DNA of 41,981 nt, taken from positions 1 through 41,981 of the forward strand of contig DCGR01000035.1 in assembly GCA_002315285.1 (NCBI GenBank). Direction: 5' to 3'. This DNA is from Bacteroides sp. UBA1773 (GTDB lineage Bacteria; Bacteroidota; Bacteroidia; Bacteroidales; Bacteroidaceae). A program made the position numbers and the translations under genes. The notes beneath the pieces were generated by a model that did not search any database, was not told the origin of the DNA, and was given only the letters and a program-made list of their open reading frames with translations. Within the stretch, counting starts at the first letter, position 1; each line of letters begins with the position of its first letter. This document shows positions 7,399 to 15,601 of this stretch, one piece after another.

Positions 7399-8699
7399 GT
7401 TGTTGTGGTGGCATAGAGGTCGAACTCATCGGCCTTGGTGATACGGACTTGGTAGAAACAGCCGCGACGCAGCTGGCGCCGGGCGGCGGGGACAAGCACT
7501 TCGGGATCGACCTCGGGACTGTCGAACTCGGTACGTCCGACGTAATAGTCGCCTTCGCGACGGTCGATGATGATGCGCTGGGTGGTGCCGACCTTGCCTT
7601 GCGACAATTCGGCGGAGATGCCTTGCTGCAGGGCCATGAGCTGGTCGAGGCGCTGCTGCTTGACTTGGGCGGGGACGTCGTCGGCATAATGTGACGCGCT
7701 GTAGGTGCCTTCCTCTTCGCTATAGGCGAAGGCTCCCAACCGCTCGAAACGGATGTCGGCGACAAACTGCATGAGCTGGCGGAAATCGTCGTCGGTCTCG
7801 CCGGGGAAACCGACCATGAGGGTCGTGCGCAGATGTATGCCGGGCACTTCACGCCGGATGGTGGCGAGTAGCCCGTAGGTCTGCTCGGCCGTGATGTGTC
7901 GCCTCATGCGGGCTAGCACTGGGGTGCTGATGTGCTGGAGGGCAATGTCGAGATAGCGGCACACGTTGGGATTGTCGCGCATGACGCGGAGCAATGCGAG
8001 TGGGAAATGTGTGGGGTAGGCATAATGGAGGCGTATCCATTCGACTCCTGGGATGTGGGCCATCTGCTCCACCAGTTCGGCGATGCTCTGACGGCCGTAC
8101 AGATCGACTCCGTAATAGGTGAGCTCCTGGGCGATGACCTGAAACTCCTTGACGCCTTGTGACACCAGCCAACGTACCTCTTGGAGGATTTCGGGCATCG
8201 GACGCGACACATGTCGCCCGGTGATGATGGGTATGGCGCAATAGGCGCAATGGCGGTCGCACCCTTCGGAAATCTTGAGGTAGGCATAATGGGGTGGGGT
8301 GGTGAGATGGCGCGGGGTGGCATGGGCTTCGGACGCGGGACCGGACGTGAGCTGACGGACAATCCCGTCCCAATCGAACTTGCCGAAGAACGAATCGACT
8401 TCTTGGATCTCTTCGCGCAACTCATGGAGATAGCGCTGGCTGAGGCACCCCATGACGAAGAGCTTCAGCAGCCTGCCCTGCCGCTTCCGCTCGCAGAGCT
8501 CCAGGATCATCTGTATGCTTTCTTCCTTGGCATCGCCAATGAAGCCACAGGTGTTGACCACCGCATACTGACCCGTGAGCCGCCTTGCGTTGTGGACGAC
8601 CTTGAAGCCTGCCGACTCCAGCTGGCTCATGAGGCGTTCGGAATCGACCAGATTCTTGGAACACCCCATGGTGATGACATCGACGATGGGTGGCTTCAT
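7395..8699 (-). CDS. rimO: Ribosomal protein S12 methylthiotransferase RimO
   Basis: The 434-residue enzyme adds a methylthio group to an aspartate of ribosomal protein S12. The N-terminal UPF0004 domain carries cluster cysteines 13 (M-G-C-S-K-N), 51 (N-T-C-G-F-I) and 85 (M-G-C-L-S-Q). The radical-SAM motif is C147-x3-C151-x2-C154 (C-D-R-H-C-A-Y-C). A C-terminal TRAM domain ends the chain. The N-terminal M-G-C-S-K-N-x-V-D-S-E pattern favours RimO over MiaB. The start at 8699 overlaps the ftsY stop (ATGA, 8696-8699), and its own stop overlaps the HU start, so all three are in one operon. The longer open frame upstream is the shadow of ftsY. Confidence 0.95.
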   Translation of the reverse strand: MKPPIVDVITMGCSKNLVDSERLMSQLESAGFKVVHNARRLTGQYAVVNTCGFIGDAKEESIQMILELCERKRQGRLLKLFVMGCLSQRYLHELREEIQEVDSFFGKFDWDGIVRQLTSGPASEAHATPRHLTTPPHYAYLKISEGCDRHCAYCAIPIITGRHVSRPMPEILQEVRWLVSQGVKEFQVIAQELTYYGVDLYGRQSIAELVEQMAHIPGVEWIRLHYAYPTHFPLALLRVMRDNPNVCRYLDIALQHISTPVLARMRRHITAEQTYGLLATIRREVPGIHLRTTLMVGFPGETDDDFRQLMQFVADIRFERLGAFAYSEEEGTYSASHYADDVPAQVKQQRLDQLMALQQGISAELSQGKVGTTQRIIIDRREGDYYVGRTEFDSPEVDPEVLVPAARRQLRRGCFYQVRITKADEFDLYATTTT

Positions 8700-9646
8700 G
8701 AGAAAAGCGAGTTGACAAAGGCCTTTTTGTTGAACAACTGCAGGTCGGCGATGCCTTCGCCCAACCCGATGTACTTGACGGGAATCCTGAACTGGTCGGA
8801 AATACCCAACACGACTCCGCCCTTGGCTGTGCCATCGAGCTTGGTGATGGCCAAGGAGGTGACCTCGGTGGCCTTGGTGAACTGTTTGGCCTGCTCGAAT
8901 GCGTTCTGCCCGGTGGACCCGTCGAGGACAAGCAGCACCTCGTCGGGGGCGGTGGGCACGACCTTGCGCATGACGTTCTTGATCTTGGTCAACTCGTTCA
9001 TGAGGTTGATCTTGTTGTGCAGGCGTCCGGCGGTATCGATGATGACCACATCGGCTTTGTTGGCAACAGCGGAGTTGAGCGTGTCGAAGGCGACACTGGC
9101 GGGGTCGGCTCCCATACATTGCTTCACAACGGAGGCGCCCACTCTCTCGCCCCACACGTCGAGTTGCTCCACTGCTGCGGCACGGAATGTGTCGGCGGCA
9201 CCCAAGCATACCTTCAGCCCTGCCTGGCGGAACTGATAGGCCAATTTGCCGATGGTGGTGGTCTTGCCTACGCCGTTCACACCCACCACCATGATGACAT
9301 AGGGCTTGTGGGTGTCGGGGAGTGCGAAGCTGTCGGTGTCGGTGGTGTTGTTTTCGGTGAGCATGGCGGCAATCTCATCGCGTAGGATGAGGTTGAGCTC
9401 ATCGGTGGTGGCATACTTGTCGCGCGCGGCACGGGCTTGGATGCGTTGGATGATCCTGAGCGTGGTGTCCACACCGACATCGCTGGTGATGAGGATTTCC
9501 TCCAGGTTGTCGAGCACGTCGTCGCCGATCTTGCTCTTTGCGGCAATGACCCGAGCCAACTTGCTGAAAATGCCGGATTTTGTTTGTTGCAAGCCTTTGT
9601 CTAATGTCTCTTTCTTATTGGTGGAAAAGAAGCTGAACAGTCCCAT
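8696..9646 (-). CDS. ftsY: Signal recognition particle receptor FtsY
   Basis: The 316-residue GTPase receives SRP-bound ribosomes at the inner membrane. Its NG core begins after a short N-terminal region that lacks the long acidic A domain of E. coli, as is usual in Bacteroidetes. GTPase motifs are G1 G-V-N-G-V-G-K-T-T (122-130), A-A-D-T-F-R-A-A-A-V-E-Q-L, D-T-A-G-R and T-K-L-D-G-T-A-K-G-G. The N-terminus M-G-L-F-S-F-F may act as an amphipathic membrane anchor. It is the first gene of the five-gene minus-strand operon. I see no good -7 box in the 90 bp to galE, so read-through from galE is possible. Confidence 0.96.
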   Translation of the reverse strand: MGLFSFFSTNKKETLDKGLQQTKSGIFSKLARVIAAKSKIGDDVLDNLEEILITSDVGVDTTLRIIQRIQARAARDKYATTDELNLILRDEIAAMLTENNTTDTDSFALPDTHKPYVIMVVGVNGVGKTTTIGKLAYQFRQAGLKVCLGAADTFRAAAVEQLDVWGERVGASVVKQCMGADPASVAFDTLNSAVANKADVVIIDTAGRLHNKINLMNELTKIKNVMRKVVPTAPDEVLLVLDGSTGQNAFEQAKQFTKATEVTSLAITKLDGTAKGGVVLGISDQFRIPVKYIGLGEGIADLQLFNKKAFVNSLFS

Positions 9647-9689
9647 TGGTTTCTGATTTGGTTACACATCTTACGTGAAATAGTCGCAT

Positions 9690-9717
9690 GCCATCCCGAC
9701 ATGAGGCCGGGAATGGC
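9690..9717 (-). other. Hairpin between galE and ftsY
   Basis: On the minus strand GCCATTCCCG and CGGGATGGC pair with one bulge around a 9-nt loop. No T-run follows. It may be a weak terminator for galE or an mRNA stability element. Confidence 0.4.
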
Positions 9718-9736
9718 GATGATGCACATGGGTGCA

Positions 9737-10759
9737 CTATGGCAGTGTGCACTGCCACTTCCATGCCGAGGCAAGAATGTCCTCGAGCGGGGTGTCGGCA
9801 TGCCAGCCAAGCACCTTGTTGGCCCGTTCCGGATTTGCCCATATCTTTTCGATGTCGCCTGCACGGCGGCCCACAATCTGATAATTGAGCTTCACTCCTG
9901 TGGCGCGTTCGAAGGCGTTGATGAGCTTCAGTACCGAAACGCCACGGCCAGTGCCTACGTTGAACACTTCGACCTGTTCATCCTGCTTGTGCTGCAAGAT
10001 GCGTTCCATGGCCACGACATGCGCCTTCGCCAGATCGACCACATAGATGTAGTCGCGGATGCAGGACCCGTCGGGGGTGTCGTAGTCGTTGCCAAAGACT
10101 GACAATTGCGGGCGGATGCCGGCTGCGGTCTGTGTGACGAACGGCACCAGATTCTGTGGCACGCCATTGGGCAACTCTCCGATGAAGGCGGTGGGGTGAG
10201 CCCCGATGGGATTGAAATAGCGCAGGAGGATGGCATTGACCGGTGCCCCGCTGGCCACGTAATCCCTGATGATCTCTTCGTTGACCTGCTTGGTGTTGCC
10301 ATAAGGCGACTCTGCTTTCTTGATGGGTGCCGCCTCGGTAACCGGCAGCACGTCGGGCTGTCCATAGACGGTGCACGACGAGGAGAAGATGATGCCTTCG
10401 ACTCCATGCCTGGGCATGAGCTCAAGCAGATTGATGAGGGAACCGAGATTGTTGCGGTAGTACATCAACGGCTTCTGCACCGATTCGCCTACGGCCTTGG
10501 ATGCTGCGAAATGAATCACTCCCTTCACATTGGGATACTTTTGGAACACGGCATCCATCGCTGCAAAATCCAAACAATCCACTTTCTCAAACGCTGGCCG
10601 TATGCCGGTAATCTTTTCTATGTGGTCCACCACATCGGCACGGGAATTGGACAGGTTGTCGATGATGACCACCTCATATCCACTCTGCTGAAGTTCCACA
10701 ACGGTGTGGGAACCTATGTATCCGGTACCTCCTGTGACCAGAATCCTTGTCTTGTCCAT
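9737..10759 (-). CDS. galE: UDP-glucose 4-epimerase
   Basis: The 340-residue cytoplasmic enzyme interconverts UDP-glucose and UDP-galactose. The NAD-binding G-G-T-G-Y-I-G is at 10-16, the S-S-S-C-T-V-Y-G region at about 126-133, and the catalytic Y-x-x-x-K at 153-157 (Y-G-N-T-K). The R-Y-F-N-P-I-G-A-H-P substrate loop follows. The start at 10759 puts M-D-K-T-R-I-L-V directly before the first strand; the upstream 29 codons contain the promoter region and are not used. A -7 box lies 24-31 bp upstream, so it probably has its own promoter even though it follows the NusG-like gene. Alternatively it may act on GlcNAc forms; the sequence alone does not decide. Confidence 0.95.
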   Translation of the reverse strand: MDKTRILVTGGTGYIGSHTVVELQQSGYEVVIIDNLSNSRADVVDHIEKITGIRPAFEKVDCLDFAAMDAVFQKYPNVKGVIHFAASKAVGESVQKPLMYYRNNLGSLINLLELMPRHGVEGIIFSSSCTVYGQPDVLPVTEAAPIKKAESPYGNTKQVNEEIIRDYVASGAPVNAILLRYFNPIGAHPTAFIGELPNGVPQNLVPFVTQTAAGIRPQLSVFGNDYDTPDGSCIRDYIYVVDLAKAHVVAMERILQHKQDEQVEVFNVGTGRGVSVLKLINAFERATGVKLNYQIVGRRAGDIEKIWANPERANKVLGWHADTPLEDILASAWKWQCTLP

Positions 10760-10782
10760 ATTATTCGTCTTAATGTTCTTTG

Positions 10783-10790
10783 CAAAGTTA
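10783..10790 (-). promoter_or_regulatory. -7 box of galE
   Basis: On the minus strand TAACTTTG matches TAnnTTTG. The -33 region is not clear. The expected transcription start is near 10776, giving a leader of about 17 nt. Confidence 0.45.
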
Positions 10791-10842
10791 ATCAAAAAAA
10801 ATCCATTCTGCTCATTTGCGCGTGGAGCCAACACCTGTCGGC

Positions 10843-11385
10843 TCATTCGTGTGGTGTGGGATGGGCAACCATGCCGGTCTTCTGAACGGCATCGGTCTTG
10901 ATGGTTACCATGGCGGCGCCCAGCATGCCCAAACGGACAACGGCTTTCCGGCTCCCATGAATCTCCACTACCTCACAGGTCATGCCTACAAACGGCCCTT
11001 CGAGTATGAGTATCTCGTCGCCTGGTGCCAACGGTTCCCGACTGAAGCAAAAGGCCTCGTTGGTACGTTCCACCATTTGGCGGAATCTTGACATCTGGAT
11101 GTCGGGTATGACTGACGGATGGCCAATGCCTTCGGCCATGTAGGAACATAGGCCGTAAATGGACTGTAGCAGGGAAACCCGTAGGGCATCGGTGGTGCGT
11201 ATGAAAATGTAATGAGGCAATAAAAGCTTGTCAATCCATTTTATGCGGTCACTCCACTGGCGCTTTACACGTTGAACAGGAAGGTAGTACTCCACCCCCT
11301 GCATGGAGAGGGCTTCAGCTACCTTCCTTTCCTGACATGACTTAACGCGACCGACAAACCAATGCAACTCGTTGCGCGCAATCAT
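10843..11385 (-). CDS. UpxY-type NusG-like transcription antiterminator
   Basis: The 180-residue protein has an NGN domain (L-H-W-F-V-G-R-V-K, then the E-Y-Y-L-P-V-Q-R segment and L-P-H-Y-I-F-I-R) and a C-terminal KOW-like part (P-G-D-E-I-L-I-L-E-G-P-F-V-G-M). Bacteroides UpxY proteins of this size promote elongation through the leader of the capsule locus they precede. Here the gene starts 9 bp after the V-ATPase K stop and is followed by galE, not by a full polysaccharide locus. Co-transcription with the V-ATPase is suggested by spacing. Its target operon cannot be named. It could be an orphan left from a rearranged capsule locus. Confidence 0.85.
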   Translation of the reverse strand: MIARNELHWFVGRVKSCQERKVAEALSMQGVEYYLPVQRVKRQWSDRIKWIDKLLLPHYIFIRTTDALRVSLLQSIYGLCSYMAEGIGHPSVIPDIQMSRFRQMVERTNEAFCFSREPLAPGDEILILEGPFVGMTCEVVEIHGSRKAVVRLGMLGAAMVTIKTDAVQKTGMVAHPTPHE

Positions 11386-11394
11386 ATTTGCTGT

Positions 11395-11847
11395 TTAGAG
11401 TGCGGATCCCATCAAGAATACGCCTGCCAAAGCCACGATGGCATAAAGTTCGGGGAATACTGCAAAAATCAGGGTCTTTCCGAAGACATCGTGTCCCTGA
11501 CCGATGGCAACGATACCATTGGCGCAAACCTGTCCCTGACGGATGGCCGAAAGCAAACCTACTATGCCCATGGCCAAACCCGAGCCGAACACTGCGGCTG
11601 CCTGCATGGCTGTAATCTCAGGGGTGAGCACGCTGAAGATGCTCTGGAACATGAAGTAGCCCGCAAAGCCATACAAACCCTGTGTGCCTGGCAATGCGGT
11701 GAGCACCAAGAAATTACCAAACTTGTCTGTCTTCTTCAACGCACCGATGGCTGCATTGCCCGTAATGGTGACACCGTATGCACTTCCAATACCAGAAAGA
11801 CCAATCATGATGGCTATGCCAACATAAGCTACAATTAAATTTTCCAT
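11395..11847 (-). CDS. ntpK: V-type ATP synthase subunit K (c-ring proteolipid)
   Basis: The 150-residue protein is a double hairpin with four membrane helices that forms the rotor ring. The first hairpin has L-P-G-T-Q-G-L-Y-G (52-60), the second F-P-E-L-Y-A-I with the ion-binding Glu133. Compared from memory with E. hirae NtpK, Leu52, Thr55, Gln56, Gln104 and Glu133 fall in the places of the Na+ ligands Leu61, Thr64, Gln65, Gln110 and Glu139, including equal Gln-Glu spacing. This suggests Na+ rather than H+ coupling. Only one carboxylate per double hairpin is present, as in other V-type rings. The gene lies 17 bp after subunit I. Confidence 0.93.
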   Translation of the reverse strand: MENLIVAYVGIAIMIGLSGIGSAYGVTITGNAAIGALKKTDKFGNFLVLTALPGTQGLYGFAGYFMFQSIFSVLTPEITAMQAAAVFGSGLAMGIVGLLSAIRQGQVCANGIVAIGQGHDVFGKTLIFAVFPELYAIVALAGVFLMGSAL

Positions 11848-11864
11848 AATTAGTTTTTTATTTG

Positions 11865-13670
11865 TTATTTGTTGTTTTTAAATGGTGAATATTCTTTCCC
11901 GCCACCTGTGTAACCCGCATTCTTGAAGAATTCCACAAAGGTGAGACGCATGGGGTGCACAATGGCTCCCAGGAAATTCATGAAAATGTTGATGGCATGA
12001 CCTGCAAGGAAAATCAGGGCTGTCACGAGGAAGCCTATCACTGGCGTTTTCGGACTCATGCCTACAGCCAGACTGTTGAACACACTGGCCAAAATGCCTC
12101 CGGACAATCCCAATGCAAACAGACGGACATACGAGAGCACATCGCCCAACAGACCAGTGACCATGTTGTAAGCATCCCACAATCCCAAGCCGATGTTCAG
12201 GAATGGATTCTTGCCCGGACTGTTCAGCAGGAATATCAGGATGGCCGACACGATGAGCAAGGTGGCCACAACCGGATGACCGAACCCTGCTCCGCTCAAT
12301 ACGGATACGCCCGTGGTGACCAGCAACATGATCCACCCGATGGTGGCCAGAGAGTACTTGAAACCCAGCTGTATGGTCTGGTTGACGGCCTTGAGCACCA
12401 TGCCAAAGAGTATCTGCACAACGCCTATGATGAGCGAGAGCGTGAACATCTGCTGATTGTCGAGATAAAACATGGACTTCATGCTCTGGAAAAACGGCAG
12501 GTCGATGTCGTAAAGACTGAAGCCAAAAGCTGATCCGGTGAGCAAGCCACAAATCATCGTGGAACCTCCAAACAATGGCACAAGCCACTTCGAGAAGTTG
12601 GGATTGATGAGTTTGAACAGCTTGTCGAACACTGGCATAGCCAATATCATCAAGGCTCCATAACCAATATCGCCCAGACAGAGTCCGAAGAACAACATGA
12701 AGAATGGCGCAAAAAAGGGTGTCAGGTCGAGCTCACCGTTGGAAGGAAGCATGTAAAGCTTGGTAAGCGGCTCAAACAAGCTGAAGAACTTGTTGTTGAC
12801 CATCTGGATGGGAATCTCATCCTCTGGGGTGGGATTGCTGATGTCGTAGTATAGGCCTGGCTGGCTCATCGCCTCGGCAAATGCTTCGGTCTTGGCTGCT
12901 GGAATCCATCCTTCGAGCAGTACAACCGTATTCTCGGCCATTGCATCGCCACTGAGTCTCACGCGCATCAAGTCCACCTCCGAACGGAGTTTGCTGATGC
13001 CATCGGAAATCGGCGACAAGGATTGTTGGCACAATGCCTTCAGCTGGCATGTGCATTCCACGAGTTCAGCAGCAAGCTTTGAGCGACGGGCATGCAATTC
13101 GGCCATGCTATCGCCCGGTAGGTTTAGGGGCTCCAACGGCAGCAAGTTGTCGTTGCTGTTGGCTACACATACGAAATGTAGCTTGCCACTCTGTCTTGCT
13201 ATGGGGATGATGTCGAACGATGCGTCCCAACTGTCATCGTAGTCCTTCTCGGCACAACAGTAGAACTTCATGTCCCATCCGGCTTGTCGGAGGGCATCAA
13301 TCTGATGCCAACTGAAGTCGCCCCACACCTGTAGCGCGTCCTTATCCTTGTCGATGGTGGCAAGCTCCTGCTGCAGGTTCGCGATGCGTTGCTCGGTATC
13401 GGTAAGCATATCGACCGCTGCGTCTAAATTGGCAAAAGTTACTGTTGCGGGCGAATCGTTGGCAGAGTCGGCCGATGCCAACTTGGTCATCTTTGCCAAT
13501 GCTTGCTCGTAGGTGTTCAACTTTTGCTGGAGTCGTGCCAGAGCCTCGTCGGGCTCACCACGCTGATGCTCCACGACATGGACAACACCCAGATTGCGTA
13601 ACCGATTCAGGAAATCCTCATATTCCTTTGCATAGACAAGGAAAGTGAGTTTCTTCATTTTCGTGATCAT
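11865..13670 (-). CDS. ntpI: V-type ATP synthase subunit I (a-subunit)
   Basis: This 601-residue protein forms the stator half-channel. The N-terminal half is a soluble, partly coiled-coil arm (R-L-Q-Q-K-L-N-T-Y-E-Q region). From about residue 320 there are seven or eight membrane helices. The conserved channel arginine is in L-S-Y-V-R-L-F-A-L-G-L-S-G-G (Arg516), and a second is in H-P-M-R-L-T-F-V-E-F-F (Arg575). The start at 13670 overlaps the subunit D stop by ATGA. An in-frame Met four codons later is a less likely alternative. Confidence 0.93.
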   Translation of the reverse strand: MITKMKKLTFLVYAKEYEDFLNRLRNLGVVHVVEHQRGEPDEALARLQQKLNTYEQALAKMTKLASADSANDSPATVTFANLDAAVDMLTDTEQRIANLQQELATIDKDKDALQVWGDFSWHQIDALRQAGWDMKFYCCAEKDYDDSWDASFDIIPIARQSGKLHFVCVANSNDNLLPLEPLNLPGDSMAELHARRSKLAAELVECTCQLKALCQQSLSPISDGISKLRSEVDLMRVRLSGDAMAENTVVLLEGWIPAAKTEAFAEAMSQPGLYYDISNPTPEDEIPIQMVNNKFFSLFEPLTKLYMLPSNGELDLTPFFAPFFMLFFGLCLGDIGYGALMILAMPVFDKLFKLINPNFSKWLVPLFGGSTMICGLLTGSAFGFSLYDIDLPFFQSMKSMFYLDNQQMFTLSLIIGVVQILFGMVLKAVNQTIQLGFKYSLATIGWIMLLVTTGVSVLSGAGFGHPVVATLLIVSAILIFLLNSPGKNPFLNIGLGLWDAYNMVTGLLGDVLSYVRLFALGLSGGILASVFNSLAVGMSPKTPVIGFLVTALIFLAGHAINIFMNFLGAIVHPMRLTFVEFFKNAGYTGGGKEYSPFKNNK

Positions 13671-14272
13671 GCTTCTGCCTCCTTTCTTTTCTCCTGCAGC
13701 GACTTCAATATCTTCTGTGACGATTTGCTCAGATTTTCCTCATCCTCCATGAATCGTTTTATCTTTCTCACTGCATCCTGATAGCCAGGTATCTGTACTT
13801 TCTCAAAAAGGTTCACTTTCTGAGTGGTTTTCTTTCGTGCATGTTCCAAGAGGTTCAGTTTGGTTTCCATGAACTCGCGTTCCACCGCTGTCTTTGCCAA
13901 TCCCTGTAGTAGCTGAATGCCTTCAGGATACCACTTGGGACTACTGAACAAGCTGTAGGGGCGAACCTCGTACTCCACATTGTCGAGTATGGGTACTCGC
14001 ACGCCCGCGATTTTCCGGATGCCCAAATGAACGTCTTTCACTTTTATCAATGAGGCGTCAAACTCATTCCAAAGTGCGAACATGGCTTCGTAGGCTTGAA
14101 TCTCCCTCTCAAGCTGCCGCTCAAGTTCAGCTGCCTCAAGCTTGCACCGCTTCACCTCCATGCGCAATGCACTCTCCTTGTTCTTGATGATAGGAAGCGT
14201 GCGCACACGGACTTTCAGCTGCTTTTCGAGCGACTGCAACGAAGTCTTGTTGTATTGAAACTTAATCGCCAT
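13667..14272 (-). CDS. ntpD: V-type ATP synthase subunit D (central shaft)
   Basis: The 201-residue protein is almost entirely helical. The N-terminal helix starts M-A-I-K-F-Q-Y-N-K-T-S-L-Q, and a long C-terminal helix is rich in Lys and Glu (R-K-I-K-R-F-M-E-D-E-E). It forms the rotating shaft within the A3B3 head. It lies 9 bp after subunit B and overlaps subunit I by 4 bp. No subunit F gene, the usual partner of D, is present in the operon. Confidence 0.92.
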   Translation of the reverse strand: MAIKFQYNKTSLQSLEKQLKVRVRTLPIIKNKESALRMEVKRCKLEAAELERQLEREIQAYEAMFALWNEFDASLIKVKDVHLGIRKIAGVRVPILDNVEYEVRPYSLFSSPKWYPEGIQLLQGLAKTAVEREFMETKLNLLEHARKKTTQKVNLFEKVQIPGYQDAVRKIKRFMEDEENLSKSSQKILKSLQEKRKEAEA

Positions 14273-14281
14273 TGTCCTTGA

Positions 14282-15601
14282 TTATTCGCTTACCCAATGT
14301 TTATCCAAGAATTCCTGTTTGATGTTCACTTCTTCCTGCTTGAAATATTTTCCGAACAGGCCCCATGTCACATCAAGCATTTCCGTGGTGTCAAGATTGA
14401 CATCTATGGCAAGCAGTTGGTTCGCATAATCCTTTGCGAAGGCCAGGCAACGCTCGTCGTAGTTGGTGAGGTCGAAACCGTTTTCCATCTTCGTCTTGGC
14501 ATTGGCTGCATCAGAATACAACCGAACAGCCGCGTTCATCACCTGTGAATGGTCCTTACGGGTCTTCTTGCCGGCCACAAGCTGTTTCAGACGTGACAAC
14601 GAGCGGAATGGATCGACAATGACCTTGCCAATGTCACTGTCACGACGCAGGAACAACTGCCCCTCGGTAATGTAACCAGTATTGTCGGGCACGGCGTGTG
14701 TGATGTCGCCCCCGGAAAGGGTTGTGACAGCAATAATCGTGATGGAACCTCCTGAGGGGAACTGAACAGCCTTTTCGTAGATCTTAGCCAAGTCGGAGTA
14801 GAGCGAACCTGGCATGGAGTCCTTCGATGGAATCTGGTCCATACGGTTGCTGACAATCGACAAGGCATCAGCATACGAGGTCATATCGGTGAGCAGAACC
14901 AGCACGGTTTCGTTCTTTTCGACAGCGAAATATTCGGCAGCTGTCAATGCCATGTCGGGAATCAGCAAACGCTCAACCGGGGGATTTTCTGTCGTGTTGA
15001 CAAACGATATGATGCGGTCGAGTGTTCCGGCATTGGAGAACACGTTCTTGAAATAAAGGTAGTCATCGTTGGTCATACCCATACCACCGAGGATGATCTT
15101 GTCGGCTTTTGCACGCAATGCCACATTGGCCATCACCTGGTTGAATGGTTGGTCGGGGTCGGCAAAGAATGGGATTTTCTGTCCGGAGACCAGGGTGTTG
15201 TTCAAGTCGATGCCAGCGATACCGGTGGCAATCAGTTCGGAAGGCTGCTTGCGCCGAACCGGATTCACAGAAGGACCGCCAATGGCAATCTCCTCGCCTT
15301 CGATTTCTGGTCCACCATCGATAGGCTGACCAAAGGCGTTGAAGAATCGCCCTGCCAACTGCTCGCTGACCTTCAGCATAGGAGAGTGTCCCATGAACAC
15401 CACCTCGGCATTGGTAGGAATGCCTTCGGTGCCTTCGAAAACCTGTAAGGTGACATCATTGCCCATGATTTTCACCACCTGAGCCAGTTTGCCGTTGACG
15501 GTGGCCAACTCATCATAGCCCACGCCAGATGCTTTCAGGGAGCAAGTGGCTTTGGTAATCTGAGTAATCTGGGTATATACTTTTTGGAATGCTTTACTCA
15601 T
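14282..15601 (-). CDS. ntpB: V-type ATP synthase subunit B (non-catalytic)
   Basis: The 439-residue regulatory subunit of the head alternates with subunit A. It has the beta-barrel N-terminus (Y-T-Q-I-T-Q-I-T-K) and the R-R-K-Q-P-S-E-L-I-A-T-G-I-A-G-I-D core. In place of a P-loop it has F-F-A-D-P-D-Q-P-F-N-Q-V, as expected for B. L-T-D-M-T-S-Y-A-D-A-L and I-P-S-K-D-S-M-P-G-S-L-Y are family signatures. The start overlaps the subunit A stop by ATGA (15598-15601). Confidence 0.95.
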   Translation of the reverse strand: MSKAFQKVYTQITQITKATCSLKASGVGYDELATVNGKLAQVVKIMGNDVTLQVFEGTEGIPTNAEVVFMGHSPMLKVSEQLAGRFFNAFGQPIDGGPEIEGEEIAIGGPSVNPVRRKQPSELIATGIAGIDLNNTLVSGQKIPFFADPDQPFNQVMANVALRAKADKIILGGMGMTNDDYLYFKNVFSNAGTLDRIISFVNTTENPPVERLLIPDMALTAAEYFAVEKNETVLVLLTDMTSYADALSIVSNRMDQIPSKDSMPGSLYSDLAKIYEKAVQFPSGGSITIIAVTTLSGGDITHAVPDNTGYITEGQLFLRRDSDIGKVIVDPFRSLSRLKQLVAGKKTRKDHSQVMNAAVRLYSDAANAKTKMENGFDLTNYDERCLAFAKDYANQLLAIDVNLDTTEMLDVTWGLFGKYFKQEEVNIKQEFLDKHWVSE

